52,067 nt of DNA, taken from positions 1-52,067 of the forward strand of contig NZ_VUMR01000008.1 of assembly GCF_009696075.1 (NCBI RefSeq), read 5' to 3'. Origin of the DNA: Holdemanella porci. GTDB taxonomy: Bacteria; Bacillota_I; Bacilli_A; Erysipelotrichales; Erysipelotrichaceae. Positions 8,940-16,890 of the stretch are shown here, piece after piece. A program made the translations under genes and the position numbers. The notes beneath the pieces were generated by a model that did not search any database, was not told the DNA's origin, and was given only the letters and a program-made list of their open reading frames with translations. Positions within the stretch are counted from its first letter, which is position 1, and each line of letters begins with the position of its first letter.

Positions 8940-9766
8940 TGAAAAAAAGAAAAATTCGCTATGACCGTATTTTATTGCCTATCTTAATACTGTGTGTAAT
9001 TATCTTTGGAATATCTTCATGTCATAAAACAGAAGAAACAAAAGTTCAATCAAAACCCATTCATACTACAACTGATTTTTTAAAGAACGCGTTAAAACCC
9101 GTTGGTCAAACACTCTATATTTATGGTGGAGGCTGGAACGAAGCGCAAACAGGTTCCGGAACTGAAGCGTTAACTTTGGGCTTATCTAAGGAATGGAAAT
9201 CCTTCTATGATACACAAGATAGTTCATACAATTATGAAAACTATATGTATGAAATCCATAAAGGACTCGATTGTTCAGGCTATGTCGGTTGGACTATCTA
9301 CAATACTCTCGAAACCAAATCCAATCATGGCGATGGCTATGTATTAAAGGCTGAAGAAATGACAAAAACATTTGCGAATATGAAGTTAGGAAGCTACAAA
9401 GATTCAATTCAAAACGCAAAACCAGGTGATATTGTCTCTATGGCGAATGCTCATGTTTATATTGTATTTGCCGTATGTGAAGATGGCAGTTTATTGATTG
9501 CTCACTCTAGTCCTCCTGGAGTTAAAATTTCAGGTACATATGACCAAAATGGAAATTCAAATTCACAAGCTGTCGGATATGCACAAAAAATCATGGAAAC
9601 GTATTATCCAGACTGGTACAGTCGTTATCCAAATTGCACTGTCGATTCTAGTTTTACTGAACCAAGTAATGTATCTTTATTTCACTGGAATTCAAAAACA
9701 TTAAAAGATGTCGATAAATTGAATTCTATGACGGTTCATCAAATCATTCAAACTTTATTTCAATAG
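8939..9766 (+). CDS. NlpC/P60-type lipoprotein, putative peptidoglycan endopeptidase or amidase
   Basis: A 275-residue surface protein. After a Lys/Arg-rich start comes a hydrophobic segment (11-27) ending in ISSC28, a plausible lipobox. The NlpC/P60-like domain has its catalytic Cys in GLDCSGYVGW (C112) and candidate histidines at H172 (AHVYIVF) and H189 (LLIAHSS). Such enzymes cut peptide stems of peptidoglycan. It follows a VanX-like dipeptidase, suggesting a wall-turnover module in which fragments are released outside and the dipeptide degraded inside (inference). The start overlaps the previous stop by one base. Confidence 0.8.
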   Translation: MKKRKIRYDRILLPILILCVIIFGISSCHKTEETKVQSKPIHTTTDFLKNALKPVGQTLYIYGGGWNEAQTGSGTEALTLGLSKEWKSFYDTQDSSYNYENYMYEIHKGLDCSGYVGWTIYNTLETKSNHGDGYVLKAEEMTKTFANMKLGSYKDSIQNAKPGDIVSMANAHVYIVFAVCEDGSLLIAHSSPPGVKISGTYDQNGNSNSQAVGYAQKIMETYYPDWYSRYPNCTVDSSFTEPSNVSLFHWNSKTLKDVDKLNSMTVHQIIQTLFQ

Positions 9767-9776
9767 GGAGGTCAAC

Positions 9777-10082
9777 ATGGAAAAAGATTGGAAATTATTT
9801 AAAAAGAAATTGGGTGGCTGGCAAGAAGCCTATATGGATAGATTGATTGAAGAATATAAGGACATACTAAATTCAGATGCATCATCTTTTGATAAATACT
9901 ATACTCTTCGTAAGAAAATTTATGAGGATTATAAAAGTCCTGGTGTTTTGGCAAGAGATGTATCTCGTTCAAATATGTTTATCATTTTGTTAGGATTATT
10001 GCGCGATGAAGCAATCACCATGGATGATCTAGATGAGTTTAGTGATGAGCTAAAGGAAGATATTAAACAATGTATAAAGTAA
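9777..10082 (+). CDS. Uncharacterised small helical protein, last gene of the vanX-like operon
   Basis: A 101-residue protein with no motif I recognise. It is predicted mostly helical, basic at the N terminus (EKDWKLFKKKLGGWQEAY) and acidic at the C terminus (DDLDEFSDELKEDIK). There is no signal peptide or clear membrane helix. AGGGAGG lies 7 nt before the ATG. It sits 10 nt after the NlpC/P60 gene and is followed by a shared terminator. Confidence 0.75.
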   Translation: MEKDWKLFKKKLGGWQEAYMDRLIEEYKDILNSDASSFDKYYTLRKKIYEDYKSPGVLARDVSRSNMFIILLGLLRDEAITMDDLDEFSDELKEDIKQCIK

Positions 10083-10107
10083 AAAGCCGAAAAATCGGCT
10101 TTTCTTA
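10082..10107. terminator. Bidirectional terminator between the vanX-like operon and metQ
   Basis: A 9-bp stem AAAAGCCGA/TCGGCTTTT with a 4-nt A loop (10082-10103) is followed by TCTTATT on the plus strand. On the minus strand the stem ends in U residues close after the metQ stop. Confidence 0.8.
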
Positions 10108-11028
10108 TTAGTCTTCTTTTTTACCAGCTAACTCTTTTAATGCTTTTAAAGAATTCACTTTCTTTGAATATAAAGTCAATGGGGCAGAACTTGTATCACC
10201 AATCGCTGTTAAATCATATCCTTGTGCTTTACATTCATTTTCTAAATACGCTTTGTGTTGAAATGAGTTCAAATCAATTTCGCCATTATTTAAAGCTTCA
10301 TTTGGTAAGTTATATGCATCAAATACAACTACATCTAAATAGATTCCAGAATTTTCATCATCTAATACTTTTTGTACCGCTCTAAATGTATCGGCAGAAC
10401 CACAAGTACCAATCTTAATAACTTTCTTTCCATCTGAACTTGATTGATATCCTTCAATATCGCTCACAAAATTTTTATTGACTGTATAATCTTTATCATA
10501 TTCAAATGCAGGAACACTTGCTCCTTTATTCTTTTCTAGAATGTATTCAGCTACCAACTGACTTTGGTATGCCTTTATTACTTTTTGATAATCCTCATTA
10601 TCTTTATCGGCAGTACGCGCAACGATCACATTAATAAATGGATTATCACTTCCTACTTCTTGTACTTCCGTAATTAAACCATCCTTTTTAGGTTTTAATC
10701 CAGCTGGAATCGCATATGTTCCATTGATTGTGGCTGCTCCAAAATCATCCAAAGTCGAAACTAATGTATTGGCTTGTGTAGGAACAATTTCAATATTGTA
10801 TTTATACTTCGTAACATCCTTCAATTCTGGAGTCCAACCAGCCTTGTCATCCACTTCAATCAAGCCAGCTTTTTCTAGAAGCAATAACCCTCTTCCACCA
10901 TTTGTGGCATCACTTGGAATACCAATTTTTACAGGTTCACTTGATGACTTTGATGAACATCCTGTAAGTAATGTTGTAGCTACTAAGCCTGCTGTTAAAA
11001 ATGTTTTAAATATTTTATTTGTCTTCAT
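10108..11028 (-). CDS. metQ: Methionine-binding lipoprotein MetQ, circularly permuted
   Basis: A 306-residue lipoprotein with signal peptide and lipobox LTGC24, expected to bind methionine (or a related amino acid) for the MetNI transporter. The order of its two parts is reversed relative to ordinary MetQ. Residues 33-174 match the usual C-terminal part (IPSDATNGGRGLLLLEKAGL, then INGTYAIPAGL, then NPFINVIVAR). After a polar linker (about 175-202), residues 203-306 match the usual N-terminal part (VIKIGTCGSADTF, NLPNEALNNGEIDLNSFQHK, LYSKKVNSLKALKEL). The frame is intact, has a good ribosome site, and sits 18 nt after metI, so it is not a pseudogene. A shared terminator follows. Confidence 0.92.
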   Translation of the reverse strand: MKTNKIFKTFLTAGLVATTLLTGCSSKSSSEPVKIGIPSDATNGGRGLLLLEKAGLIEVDDKAGWTPELKDVTKYKYNIEIVPTQANTLVSTLDDFGAATINGTYAIPAGLKPKKDGLITEVQEVGSDNPFINVIVARTADKDNEDYQKVIKAYQSQLVAEYILEKNKGASVPAFEYDKDYTVNKNFVSDIEGYQSSSDGKKVIKIGTCGSADTFRAVQKVLDDENSGIYLDVVVFDAYNLPNEALNNGEIDLNSFQHKAYLENECKAQGYDLTAIGDTSSAPLTLYSKKVNSLKALKELAGKKED

Positions 11029-11046
11029 AATCCTTTTCTCCCTCTT

Positions 11047-11745
11047 TTATTTATGAAATAATTCTTTATTCGTTGTTGCTTTTGACAATGTATTCCCCAA
11101 TAATTGAATCAACGAAACAATGATCAATAATAAGATCACACATAAATTCACAACATCTTGATAATGTAAGTTTTGTCCATAATTAATTGCGAACGAACCA
11201 ATTCCACCAGCACCAACTGCACCTGCAGAAGTTGTTAATCCAATCAATGAAATAGCCGTAATGGTTGTTACACGAATCAAATCCGGTAACGCCTCATGCA
11301 GATAAACACGAAAGATAATTCCTAGTGTTGAGCTTCCCATGCTTCTAGCGGCCTCTATTTTTCCTGGATTTACATCCGCTAATGCCGTTTCGACTTGTCT
11401 TGTGTAGAATGGAACCGCTCCAAAGACTAATGGAACAACAGCCCCTTTGACTCCAATCGAAGTACCCGCAATACTTCGTGTTAACGGAATCAAGAAAATC
11501 AACAGGATGATAAATGGTACGGCTCTAAACACATTCGTGATAACTTCTAAAATAAAATGAATAATCCGATTTGGCTTAATCCCATCTGTCTTTGTTACAA
11601 TCAATGAAATTCCAAAAGCACCTCCAATTAGTAATGTAATCAAGCCTGCGATGAAAAACATTTGATACGTTGCAGTCAATGCTGTTAAAAATATATCCCA
11701 ATAATTGGCAACATTTGGAAAGAAATCCACTATAAATTTAGGCAT
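11047..11745 (-). CDS. metI: Methionine ABC transporter permease MetI
   Basis: A 232-residue membrane protein with about five transmembrane helices and the ABC-permease EAA loop (EAARSMGSSTLGIIFRVYLHE), which docks on MetN. GAVGAGGIGSFAINYG near the C terminus is typical of MetI. The ATG at 11745 lies inside the end of metN (8-nt overlap), with GGAGGTG upstream. It follows metN and precedes metQ, the usual N-I-Q order. Confidence 0.95.
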   Translation of the reverse strand: MPKFIVDFFPNVANYWDIFLTALTATYQMFFIAGLITLLIGGAFGISLIVTKTDGIKPNRIIHFILEVITNVFRAVPFIILLIFLIPLTRSIAGTSIGVKGAVVPLVFGAVPFYTRQVETALADVNPGKIEAARSMGSSTLGIIFRVYLHEALPDLIRVTTITAISLIGLTTSAGAVGAGGIGSFAINYGQNLHYQDVVNLCVILLLIIVSLIQLLGNTLSKATTNKELFHK

Positions 11746-12784
11746 GATGAATCACCTCCACTTTTACATTAGATTCATGTAGAAAATCTATGGCACGCTG
11801 TACATTTTCTTTAGCCCCTTCAATTGAAGCAATAATGCCACCCAAAGCATCCGCATTAATGACATCTACATTGGCCAACATGATATTTACATCCACATTA
11901 TATTCACGAGATATTTTTGAAATGGTTGCACTACCAACACTATCTCTAGTGAATGTAAGTTTAACTAATTTACTATCTGTAGGAATAATTGTCTTATTCT
12001 CAATCAACTTCGTAATATTCGATAATGCAGAAGACGAGTTGATAAATTTTTTGGTAATCTCTTCTTTAGGATTGGCGAAGATATCATATACATCTCCTTC
12101 TTCAACAACCTTACCATTCTCCATAACTGCCACACGGTTTGCGATAGATTTAATCACACTCATTTCATGTGTGATCAAGATAATTGTTATTCCTAATCTT
12201 TTATTTAAATCCCTCAATAACTTTAGAATGGATTCTGTCGCATCTGGATCTAAGGCAGAAGTTGCTTCATCAGAAAGTAACACCTTAGGATTGTTTGATA
12301 AGGCTCTTGCGATGGCTACACGCTGTTTTTGTCCACCCGATAATTGTGATGGATACACATATTTTTTATCTGCCAAATCTACAAGATCTAATAATTCATC
12401 CACACGAGTCTCAATTTCTTTCTTTGATAACCCCGTATATTTTAATGGGTACGCCACATTATCAAATACAGTGCTTCGATCTAATAAATTAAAATGTTGA
12501 AAGATCATTCCTATGGATCGTCTTAACTCTCTTAATTTCTTTTGACTTATATCTAAACTTCCTTGATTTGCACTTACTTTTCCAAACCCTTCAATTTCAA
12601 TACTTCCAGAATCTGGAATCTCTAAAAAGTTCAAGCATCGAACCAAAGTACTTTTACCAGCACCAGAATATCCAATCACCCCATAGATTTGCCCACTTTC
12701 AATATGTAGTGAAACATCATCTACGGCATGTACGTCTGCATTCTTTAAATGATAGGTTTTATCCAAATGTTCTATATTAATCAT
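11738..12784 (-). CDS. metN: Methionine ABC transporter ATP-binding protein MetN
   Basis: A 348-residue ATPase. Walker A is GYSGAGKST (38-46), the signature is LSGGQKQR, and Walker B is VLLSDEATSALD. A C-terminal NIL/ACT-like domain (about 265-348) in other MetN proteins binds methionine and shuts the transporter (trans-inhibition), adding post-translational feedback. GGAG lies 8 nt before the ATG. The gene is preceded by a Met-rich leader ORF, antiterminator and terminator, so its transcription is probably controlled by attenuation. Confidence 0.96.
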   Translation of the reverse strand: MINIEHLDKTYHLKNADVHAVDDVSLHIESGQIYGVIGYSGAGKSTLVRCLNFLEIPDSGSIEIEGFGKVSANQGSLDISQKKLRELRRSIGMIFQHFNLLDRSTVFDNVAYPLKYTGLSKKEIETRVDELLDLVDLADKKYVYPSQLSGGQKQRVAIARALSNNPKVLLSDEATSALDPDATESILKLLRDLNKRLGITIILITHEMSVIKSIANRVAVMENGKVVEEGDVYDIFANPKEEITKKFINSSSALSNITKLIENKTIIPTDSKLVKLTFTRDSVGSATISKISREYNVDVNIMLANVDVINADALGGIIASIEGAKENVQRAIDFLHESNVKVEVIHHA

Positions 12785-12804
12785 TTATAACACTCCAATC
12801 TAAC

Positions 12805-12831
12805 AAAAAAAGCCGAGGACTTTTCCCCGGC
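12805..12831 (-). terminator. Attenuator terminator of the metNIQ leader
   Basis: On the minus strand, GCCGGGG-AAAAGT-CCTCGGC (7-bp stem with one G-U) is followed by seven U residues, all before the metN ribosome site. It lies 10 nt after the stop codon of the leader ORF. Its 5' arm is also needed by the competing antiterminator. Confidence 0.88.
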
Positions 12832-12873
12832 AATCGCACACTTAAATAAGCGACAAACGAATTGAAAACCGGG
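12826..12873 (-). promoter_or_regulatory. Antiterminator of the metNIQ leader
   Basis: Region 2 lies within leader codons 18-23: CCCGG (12869-12873) and CAATTCG (12858-12864). It can pair with region 3: CCGGG (12826-12830) and CGATTG (12831-12836, with one bulged base). Region 3 contains the terminator's 5' arm, so the two structures exclude each other. A ribosome stalled on the Met codons leaves region 2 free; one that reads on disrupts it. Confidence 0.75.
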
Positions 12874-12925
12874 TCACATTTTTTAACATATACATTTGCA
12901 TCATTGACATCATCATTGTTTTCAT
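12842..12925 (-). CDS. Met-rich leader peptide of the metNIQ operon
   Basis: A 27-codon ORF with a perfect AAGGAGG site 8 nt before its ATG. The peptide begins MKTMMMSMMQMYML: 8 of the first 13 residues are Met, using consecutive ATG codons 4-6 and 8-9. The ORF ends in TAA 10 nt before a strong terminator, which is followed by metN. It has the layout of a trp- or his-type leader peptide, with methionyl-tRNA as the sensed species. The last Met codon (12887-12889) is 13 nt before the antiterminator arm, so a ribosome stalled at any Met codon should leave that arm free. I know of no characterised example for methionine (inference). Confidence 0.85.
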   Translation of the reverse strand: MKTMMMSMMQMYMLKNVTRFSIRLSLI

Positions 12926-12950
12926 TTTCGTTTCCTCCTTGCATGTTTGT

Positions 12951-12979
12951 ATTCTACAAGAAGGTTATGTTATTGTCTA
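12951..12979 (-). promoter_or_regulatory. Promoter of the metNIQ leader transcript
   Basis: On the minus strand, TAGACA (12974-12979) and TAGAAT (12951-12956) are 17 nt apart. The predicted start near 12944 is just before the leader peptide's ribosome site. The promoter lies 30 nt after the LysR-type gene. Confidence 0.8.
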
Positions 12980-13009
12980 ATTGTTAAATTTTTGAAGCAG
13001 TTATAAAAA

Positions 13010-13930
13010 TTATTTATTACTAAAATAATCCTTCATCGTTTGAATATACGTACTACCAATCTCACTCAACACTGTATTTTTCCTTGTGATATACCCAATT
13101 TCCATCATAGAATTGGGATTCTCTACATTCGCTTCATAAGGCACAACTACATAGTCATCCCCATTCAAATCACGACTAATAATTCCAGAACATAAAGTAT
13201 ATCCATTCAGTCCTCTCATTAAATTCAGCATCGTAGCACGATCATTCACTTGAATCTTTCTTGGAAATTCATTTTCAACCAATATCTCCTCTGCCGTATA
13301 CATCGAAGGATTATCCCCTTGATCAAAAGTCATATTTGGATATGGCAATAATTCTTCATACGTAATTGATTTTTTCTTGGCAAGAGGATGCCCCTTATAC
13401 AAATACACAAAGGCATCGCAATTGGCTAATTTATGAAATTCTAAATTCCACTCATCAAATTGTTTCATCATAAAACGACGATTATAGTTGGATAAATATA
13501 AGATTCCTATCTCACTTAAAGAATTACCTACATCCTCAATAACATGCATCGTCTTTGTTTCGCTAATCGCAAAATCATATTTAGAAGTCCCATACTTCTT
13601 CACTGTATCCACAAATGCTTTGGTCGCAAATGAATAGTGCTGGCACGAAACACGAAACTTATTTCTTCGTAAACTTACATCTTCATAACGATTTTTTAAT
13701 AATTCATATTGTTGGTACAACTGTCTTGCGTATGTTAAAAATTCTTGTCCTTGTTGCGTCACAGTGACTCCATGACTTGTACGATTAAAGATTTGAATAT
13801 CCAGTTCTTTTTCAAGTGATTGAATGGCAGACGTTAAAGTAGGTTGAGACACAAAAAGCTTTTCAGCCGCCTTATTCATAGATTTCTCATCTGACACCGT
13901 TAATACATAAAGTAATTGTTGAAGCGTCAT
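13010..13930 (-). CDS. LysR-family transcriptional regulator
   Basis: A 306-residue regulator. The N-terminal winged HTH (residues 1-60; SMNKAAEKLFVSQPTLTSAI) is standard, and the C-terminal substrate-binding-fold domain senses a small molecule. The ATG at 13930 has AAAGGAGA upstream. The gene is directly upstream of the metNIQ promoter on the same strand, with no terminator between, and follows the M20 amidohydrolase. LysR proteins often control neighbours, so metNIQ or the M20/ABC genes are candidates; no operator was identified. Confidence 0.93.
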   Translation of the reverse strand: MTLQQLLYVLTVSDEKSMNKAAEKLFVSQPTLTSAIQSLEKELDIQIFNRTSHGVTVTQQGQEFLTYARQLYQQYELLKNRYEDVSLRRNKFRVSCQHYSFATKAFVDTVKKYGTSKYDFAISETKTMHVIEDVGNSLSEIGILYLSNYNRRFMMKQFDEWNLEFHKLANCDAFVYLYKGHPLAKKKSITYEELLPYPNMTFDQGDNPSMYTAEEILVENEFPRKIQVNDRATMLNLMRGLNGYTLCSGIISRDLNGDDYVVVPYEANVENPNSMMEIGYITRKNTVLSEIGSTYIQTMKDYFSNK

Positions 13931-13953
13931 TTTCAGTCTCCTTTATTTATATA

Positions 13954-13981
13954 ATTTTAATGAATATTTGTTGATTTTCAA
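13954..13981 (-). promoter_or_regulatory. Promoter of the LysR-type gene
   Basis: On the minus strand, TTGAAA (13976-13981) and TAAAAT (13954-13959) are 16 nt apart, just upstream of the AAAGGAGA ribosome site. Confidence 0.6.
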
Positions 13982-13990
13982 GATTCCATA

Positions 13991-14016
13991 AAATAAAAGA
14001 GCTTGAAAAGCCCTTT
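13991..14016 (-). terminator. Terminator after the M20 gene
   Basis: A 9-bp stem (13996-14004 with 14008-14016, one G-U) has a 3-nt loop and is followed on the minus strand by TTTTATTT. Confidence 0.75.
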
Positions 14017-14029
14017 AAATGTTACATAA

Positions 14030-15235
14030 TTAATTCTCTTTTTGATGTTCTACATGCCAAGCATGATCCTCTTTAACTTTCGCAAGTTCTTCTGGATTTT
14101 CAAATAATTCGAGTGCCGTAAAAGCCAATGCTTTTGCCCCTTTGACAATCGCATCCATTGCCTTTTGACTACATGAAGCATTGACCATATCTTGACTATG
14201 TCCTGCAATCTGTACATCTGTAATACTAATATGTGGCTGAATCGTAGGTACAACCTGACTAATGTTACCCACATCACTACTTCCTGGCATTACCACGTCT
14301 TCTACATGTTTTACAGTATTGCCAAGTTCTGTAATATATTTTTCATAGATTGCATCTAAAGAAGGTGTTAACACCATATTTTCTACAAGATTTTGATACA
14401 ACTTCATACTCGATGTACAACCCGTCTGTAAAGCGGAGCCCTTCACAATATTCTCTACTTTTTCATATAACTCATGCAACGTATCAATATCGGCAGCTCG
14501 AATATAATATTTGGCCTTTGTGTATTCTGGAATGACATTGGGAGCTGTTCCCCCATCAACAATTACACCATGAATACGAATGCGATCTGTTAGTTGTTGT
14601 CGTAAAACACCAATGGCTGCATATGTTAAGATCTGCGCATCCAACGCATTGATTCCATCTTGAGGACATCCTGCTGCATGCGCCGGTTTTCCCCAAAATT
14701 CAATATCTACAGGTGCACATGCATAATTACGCGTACTTAATCCATCTTCTGGACCTGAACCTGGATGCACGCATAGGGCAAAATCCACATCTTTTAAATA
14801 TCCCTTCTTCACAAAAGAACCTTTGGCACTTCCATTTTGTCCACCCTCTTCTCCAGGCGTACCATATACACGTACTTCTCCGCCAATTTGATCCACGACA
14901 CTTTTTAAAGCAGCACCCGCAAGAGAAGAAGTAGCACCAAACACATTATGTCCACATCCATGGCCTAAACCTGCAAGAGCATCATATTCTGCTAGAAAAA
15001 CAACCGTAGGACCTGGTTTATTACTTTTGTAGGTTGCCGCAAAGCCTGTACGATGTCCTGCCGCTGGTAATTCAATCTCAAAGCCTTCTTTTTTTAATTG
15101 TTCACTCAAGGTTTGAGAAGCAAAATATTCAAAGTCACTAACTTCTGGCTTGGCATGAATAGCCAAAGAAATATCTTGATATACTTTTGCGTTTGTATCT
15201 ATAAATTGAGAAATTTGATTCTTTAATTCTGACAT
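14030..15235 (-). CDS. M20D family amidohydrolase/peptidase (AbgB-like)
   Basis: A 401-residue metallo-amidohydrolase. Metal-site segments are visible: GHGCGHN, GTPGEEGG and the C-terminal AGHSQDM. A lid domain lies in the middle (about 180-300; PAHAAGCPQDGINALDA). Family members remove acyl or aminobenzoyl groups from amino acids, for example p-aminobenzoyl-glutamate hydrolase; the substrate here is unknown. The ATG at 15235 has AGGAGGAA upstream, while a longer frame runs through the promoter. It lies downstream of an amino acid ABC transporter but has its own promoter. Confidence 0.9.
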   Translation of the reverse strand: MSELKNQISQFIDTNAKVYQDISLAIHAKPEVSDFEYFASQTLSEQLKKEGFEIELPAAGHRTGFAATYKSNKPGPTVVFLAEYDALAGLGHGCGHNVFGATSSLAGAALKSVVDQIGGEVRVYGTPGEEGGQNGSAKGSFVKKGYLKDVDFALCVHPGSGPEDGLSTRNYACAPVDIEFWGKPAHAAGCPQDGINALDAQILTYAAIGVLRQQLTDRIRIHGVIVDGGTAPNVIPEYTKAKYYIRAADIDTLHELYEKVENIVKGSALQTGCTSSMKLYQNLVENMVLTPSLDAIYEKYITELGNTVKHVEDVVMPGSSDVGNISQVVPTIQPHISITDVQIAGHSQDMVNASCSQKAMDAIVKGAKALAFTALELFENPEELAKVKEDHAWHVEHQKEN

Positions 15236-15263
15236 AAAATAGTTCCTCCTAAAAGTTGAGTCT

Positions 15264-15292
15264 ATTGTACAAAGAACAAGTGCTATATTCAA
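15264..15292 (-). promoter_or_regulatory. Promoter of the M20 gene
   Basis: On the minus strand, TTGAAT (15287-15292) and TACAAT (15264-15269) are 17 nt apart. It follows the terminator of the upstream ABC operon. Confidence 0.75.
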
Positions 15293-15340
15293 ATTCTATT
15301 TATTTATATCTAGTTATAAATTATTTTTATATTTTAAACA

Positions 15341-15363
15341 AAAAGAAAAACGGCTTAGCCGCT
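15341..15363 (-). terminator. Terminator after the amino acid ABC operon
   Basis: A short stem AGCGGC/GCCGTT (one G-U) with a TAA loop is followed on the minus strand by TTTCTTTTTG. It touches the stop codon of the binding-protein gene. Confidence 0.65.
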
Positions 15364-16145
15364 TATTCTTTCGTTAGATCCTCACCAAAATACTTGATAG
15401 AAATCTTAGATAAAGTTCCATCTTCTTTTAGTTCTTTTAAAGCCTTATTTACAGCTTTCTTTAAAGAGGTATTATCATCCCCTTTTACCATTGGGATGGC
15501 ATAGGGTGTAGATTCTTTAGATTGATCAACAATTTTAAATGAACTATCCTTTGTCGTCTGAAGATAATCATTGATAGAAGTAGCTGCATTGATTGTCGCA
15601 TCCACACCACCACTCTTTACAAGATCCATACATTTCGTTAAATCATCTACGCCTTTTACAGTAGCCCCATAGTCTTCACCCAATTCCATATAAGTAGATC
15701 CAATCGAATTGGCAGTTGTCTTTCCTTTTAAATCATCAAACGAAGTAATTGTCGTATTATCATTACGAACAACTAAGACTGTGTGATCATACGCATAAGG
15801 TGTAGAAAAATCAAATTTCTTTTCTCTTTCCTTTGTGATATCGACACCATTAATAACTAAATCATACGTACCCGTTGATAATCCAGTTAATAATCCATCC
15901 CATTTGCCTTCCACAATATTGGCTTTTACGCCTAATTTTTTGGCAATATTCTTAGCGACTTCCACATCAACACCTATCAATTGATCATCCTTATCATGAT
16001 AAGAAAATGGTTGCCAATCTCCTTCTAAACCAATTGTGATTTCGCCTTTATCTTGAATTGCATCTAAATGATCCTTACTAGATCCACATCCTGCTAAAGT
16101 AAATACCATAGTTGCACTTAATAAACCTGCTAACAATTTTCTCAT
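15363..16145 (-). CDS. Polar amino acid ABC transporter substrate-binding lipoprotein
   Basis: A 260-residue lipoprotein with lipobox LAGC (Cys about 20) and a family 3 (PBPb) binding fold. ITIGLEGDWQPFSYHD starts the first lobe, with GVDVEVAKNIAKKLG and a DLVINGVDIT segment after it, typical of glutamine/cystine/histidine-type receptors. The ligand cannot be assigned from sequence. It is the last gene of a permease-ATPase-receptor operon with 1-3 nt gaps. Unlike MetQ in this window, its lobe order is normal. Confidence 0.92.
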   Translation of the reverse strand: MRKLLAGLLSATMVFTLAGCGSSKDHLDAIQDKGEITIGLEGDWQPFSYHDKDDQLIGVDVEVAKNIAKKLGVKANIVEGKWDGLLTGLSTGTYDLVINGVDITKEREKKFDFSTPYAYDHTVLVVRNDNTTITSFDDLKGKTTANSIGSTYMELGEDYGATVKGVDDLTKCMDLVKSGGVDATINAATSINDYLQTTKDSSFKIVDQSKESTPYAIPMVKGDDNTSLKKAVNKALKELKEDGTLSKISIKYFGEDLTKE

Positions 16146-16146
16146 C

Positions 16147-16887
16147 TTACATTTCCTCTTTCCTTAAAAAATCTTTTGTTCGTTCTTGTTTCGGATTTTC
16201 AAAGAAATTCTTTGAACTGCCCTCTTCAACAATTTTCCCTTTTTCCATTAAAATCACATGACTAGAAACATTCTTCGCGAAAGCCATCTCATGCGTGACC
16301 ACAACCATAGTCATTCCTTCATTAGCCAGTGTTTTCATAACACTTAAAACTTCTTGAATCAACTCTGGATCAAGAGCTGAAGTCGGTTCATCAAAATAAA
16401 TAATGTCTGGATTTGTTGCTAAAGCTCTTGCGATTGCGACACGCTGTTGTTGTCCACCCGATAATTGTGAAGGATAATGAGACGCACGATCTTTCATTCC
16501 TACTTTTTCAAGCATCTGCATACCAATCACATTGGCCTCTTCTTTAGAAATATTTCGCGCTACAGTAAGACCTAATGTTACATTTTGTAGGGCTGTTTTA
16601 TTCGCAAATAAATTGTAATTTTGAAATACAACCCCTGTATGCTTTCTAAGATGGGCAACATCCTTCTTTGATGTATTTGATAAATCATAAGATTTTCCAT
16701 TAAAAATCATAGTTCCTGCATCAGCTGTCTCTAAATAATTAATACAGCGAAGTAAAGTTGTCTTACCTGATCCTGAAGGACCTAATATCGCAATGACATC
16801 GCCTTTATTGACCGTAAGATCCATTCCATTCAAAACATTTAAATTTCCAAATGATTTATGAATATCTTTAATTTCTAATAAAGCCAT
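16147..16887 (-). CDS. Polar amino acid ABC transporter ATP-binding protein
   Basis: A 246-residue ATPase of the GlnQ/HisP type. Walker A is GPSGSGKT (36-43), the Q-loop is in VVFQNYNLF, the signature is LSGGQQQR, Walker B is [12 protein letters not shown], and the H-loop is VVTHEM. It powers uptake by the adjacent permease. The start lies 3 nt after the permease stop and its own stop 1 nt before the receptor start, so it is clearly one transcript. Confidence 0.95.
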   Translation of the reverse strand: MALLEIKDIHKSFGNLNVLNGMDLTVNKGDVIAILGPSGSGKTTLLRCINYLETADAGTMIFNGKSYDLSNTSKKDVAHLRKHTGVVFQNYNLFANKTALQNVTLGLTVARNISKEEANVIGMQMLEKVGMKDRASHYPSQLSGGQQQRVAIARALATNPDIIYFDEPTSALDPELIQEVLSVMKTLANEGMTMVVVTHEMAFAKNVSSHVILMEKGKIVEEGSSKNFFENPKQERTKDFLRKEEM

Positions 16888-16890
16888 ACT

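Noticed and set aside
10108-11028. metQ as a broken or chimeric pseudogene
   Set aside because: The frame is intact, begins with a proper lipoprotein signal, contains every part of MetQ once, and lies in a normal metNIQ operon with correct spacing.
11790-12500. 236-codon plus-strand frame opposite metN
   Set aside because: It is antisense to a gene with complete ABC ATPase motifs, has no ribosome site, and no recognisable motif.
12842-12925. Met-rich short ORF as a chance repeat of ATG
   Set aside because: It has a perfect ribosome site at ideal spacing, its own promoter, a stop just before a terminator, a competing helix overlapping its end, and a methionine transporter downstream. Chance is unlikely for the combination.
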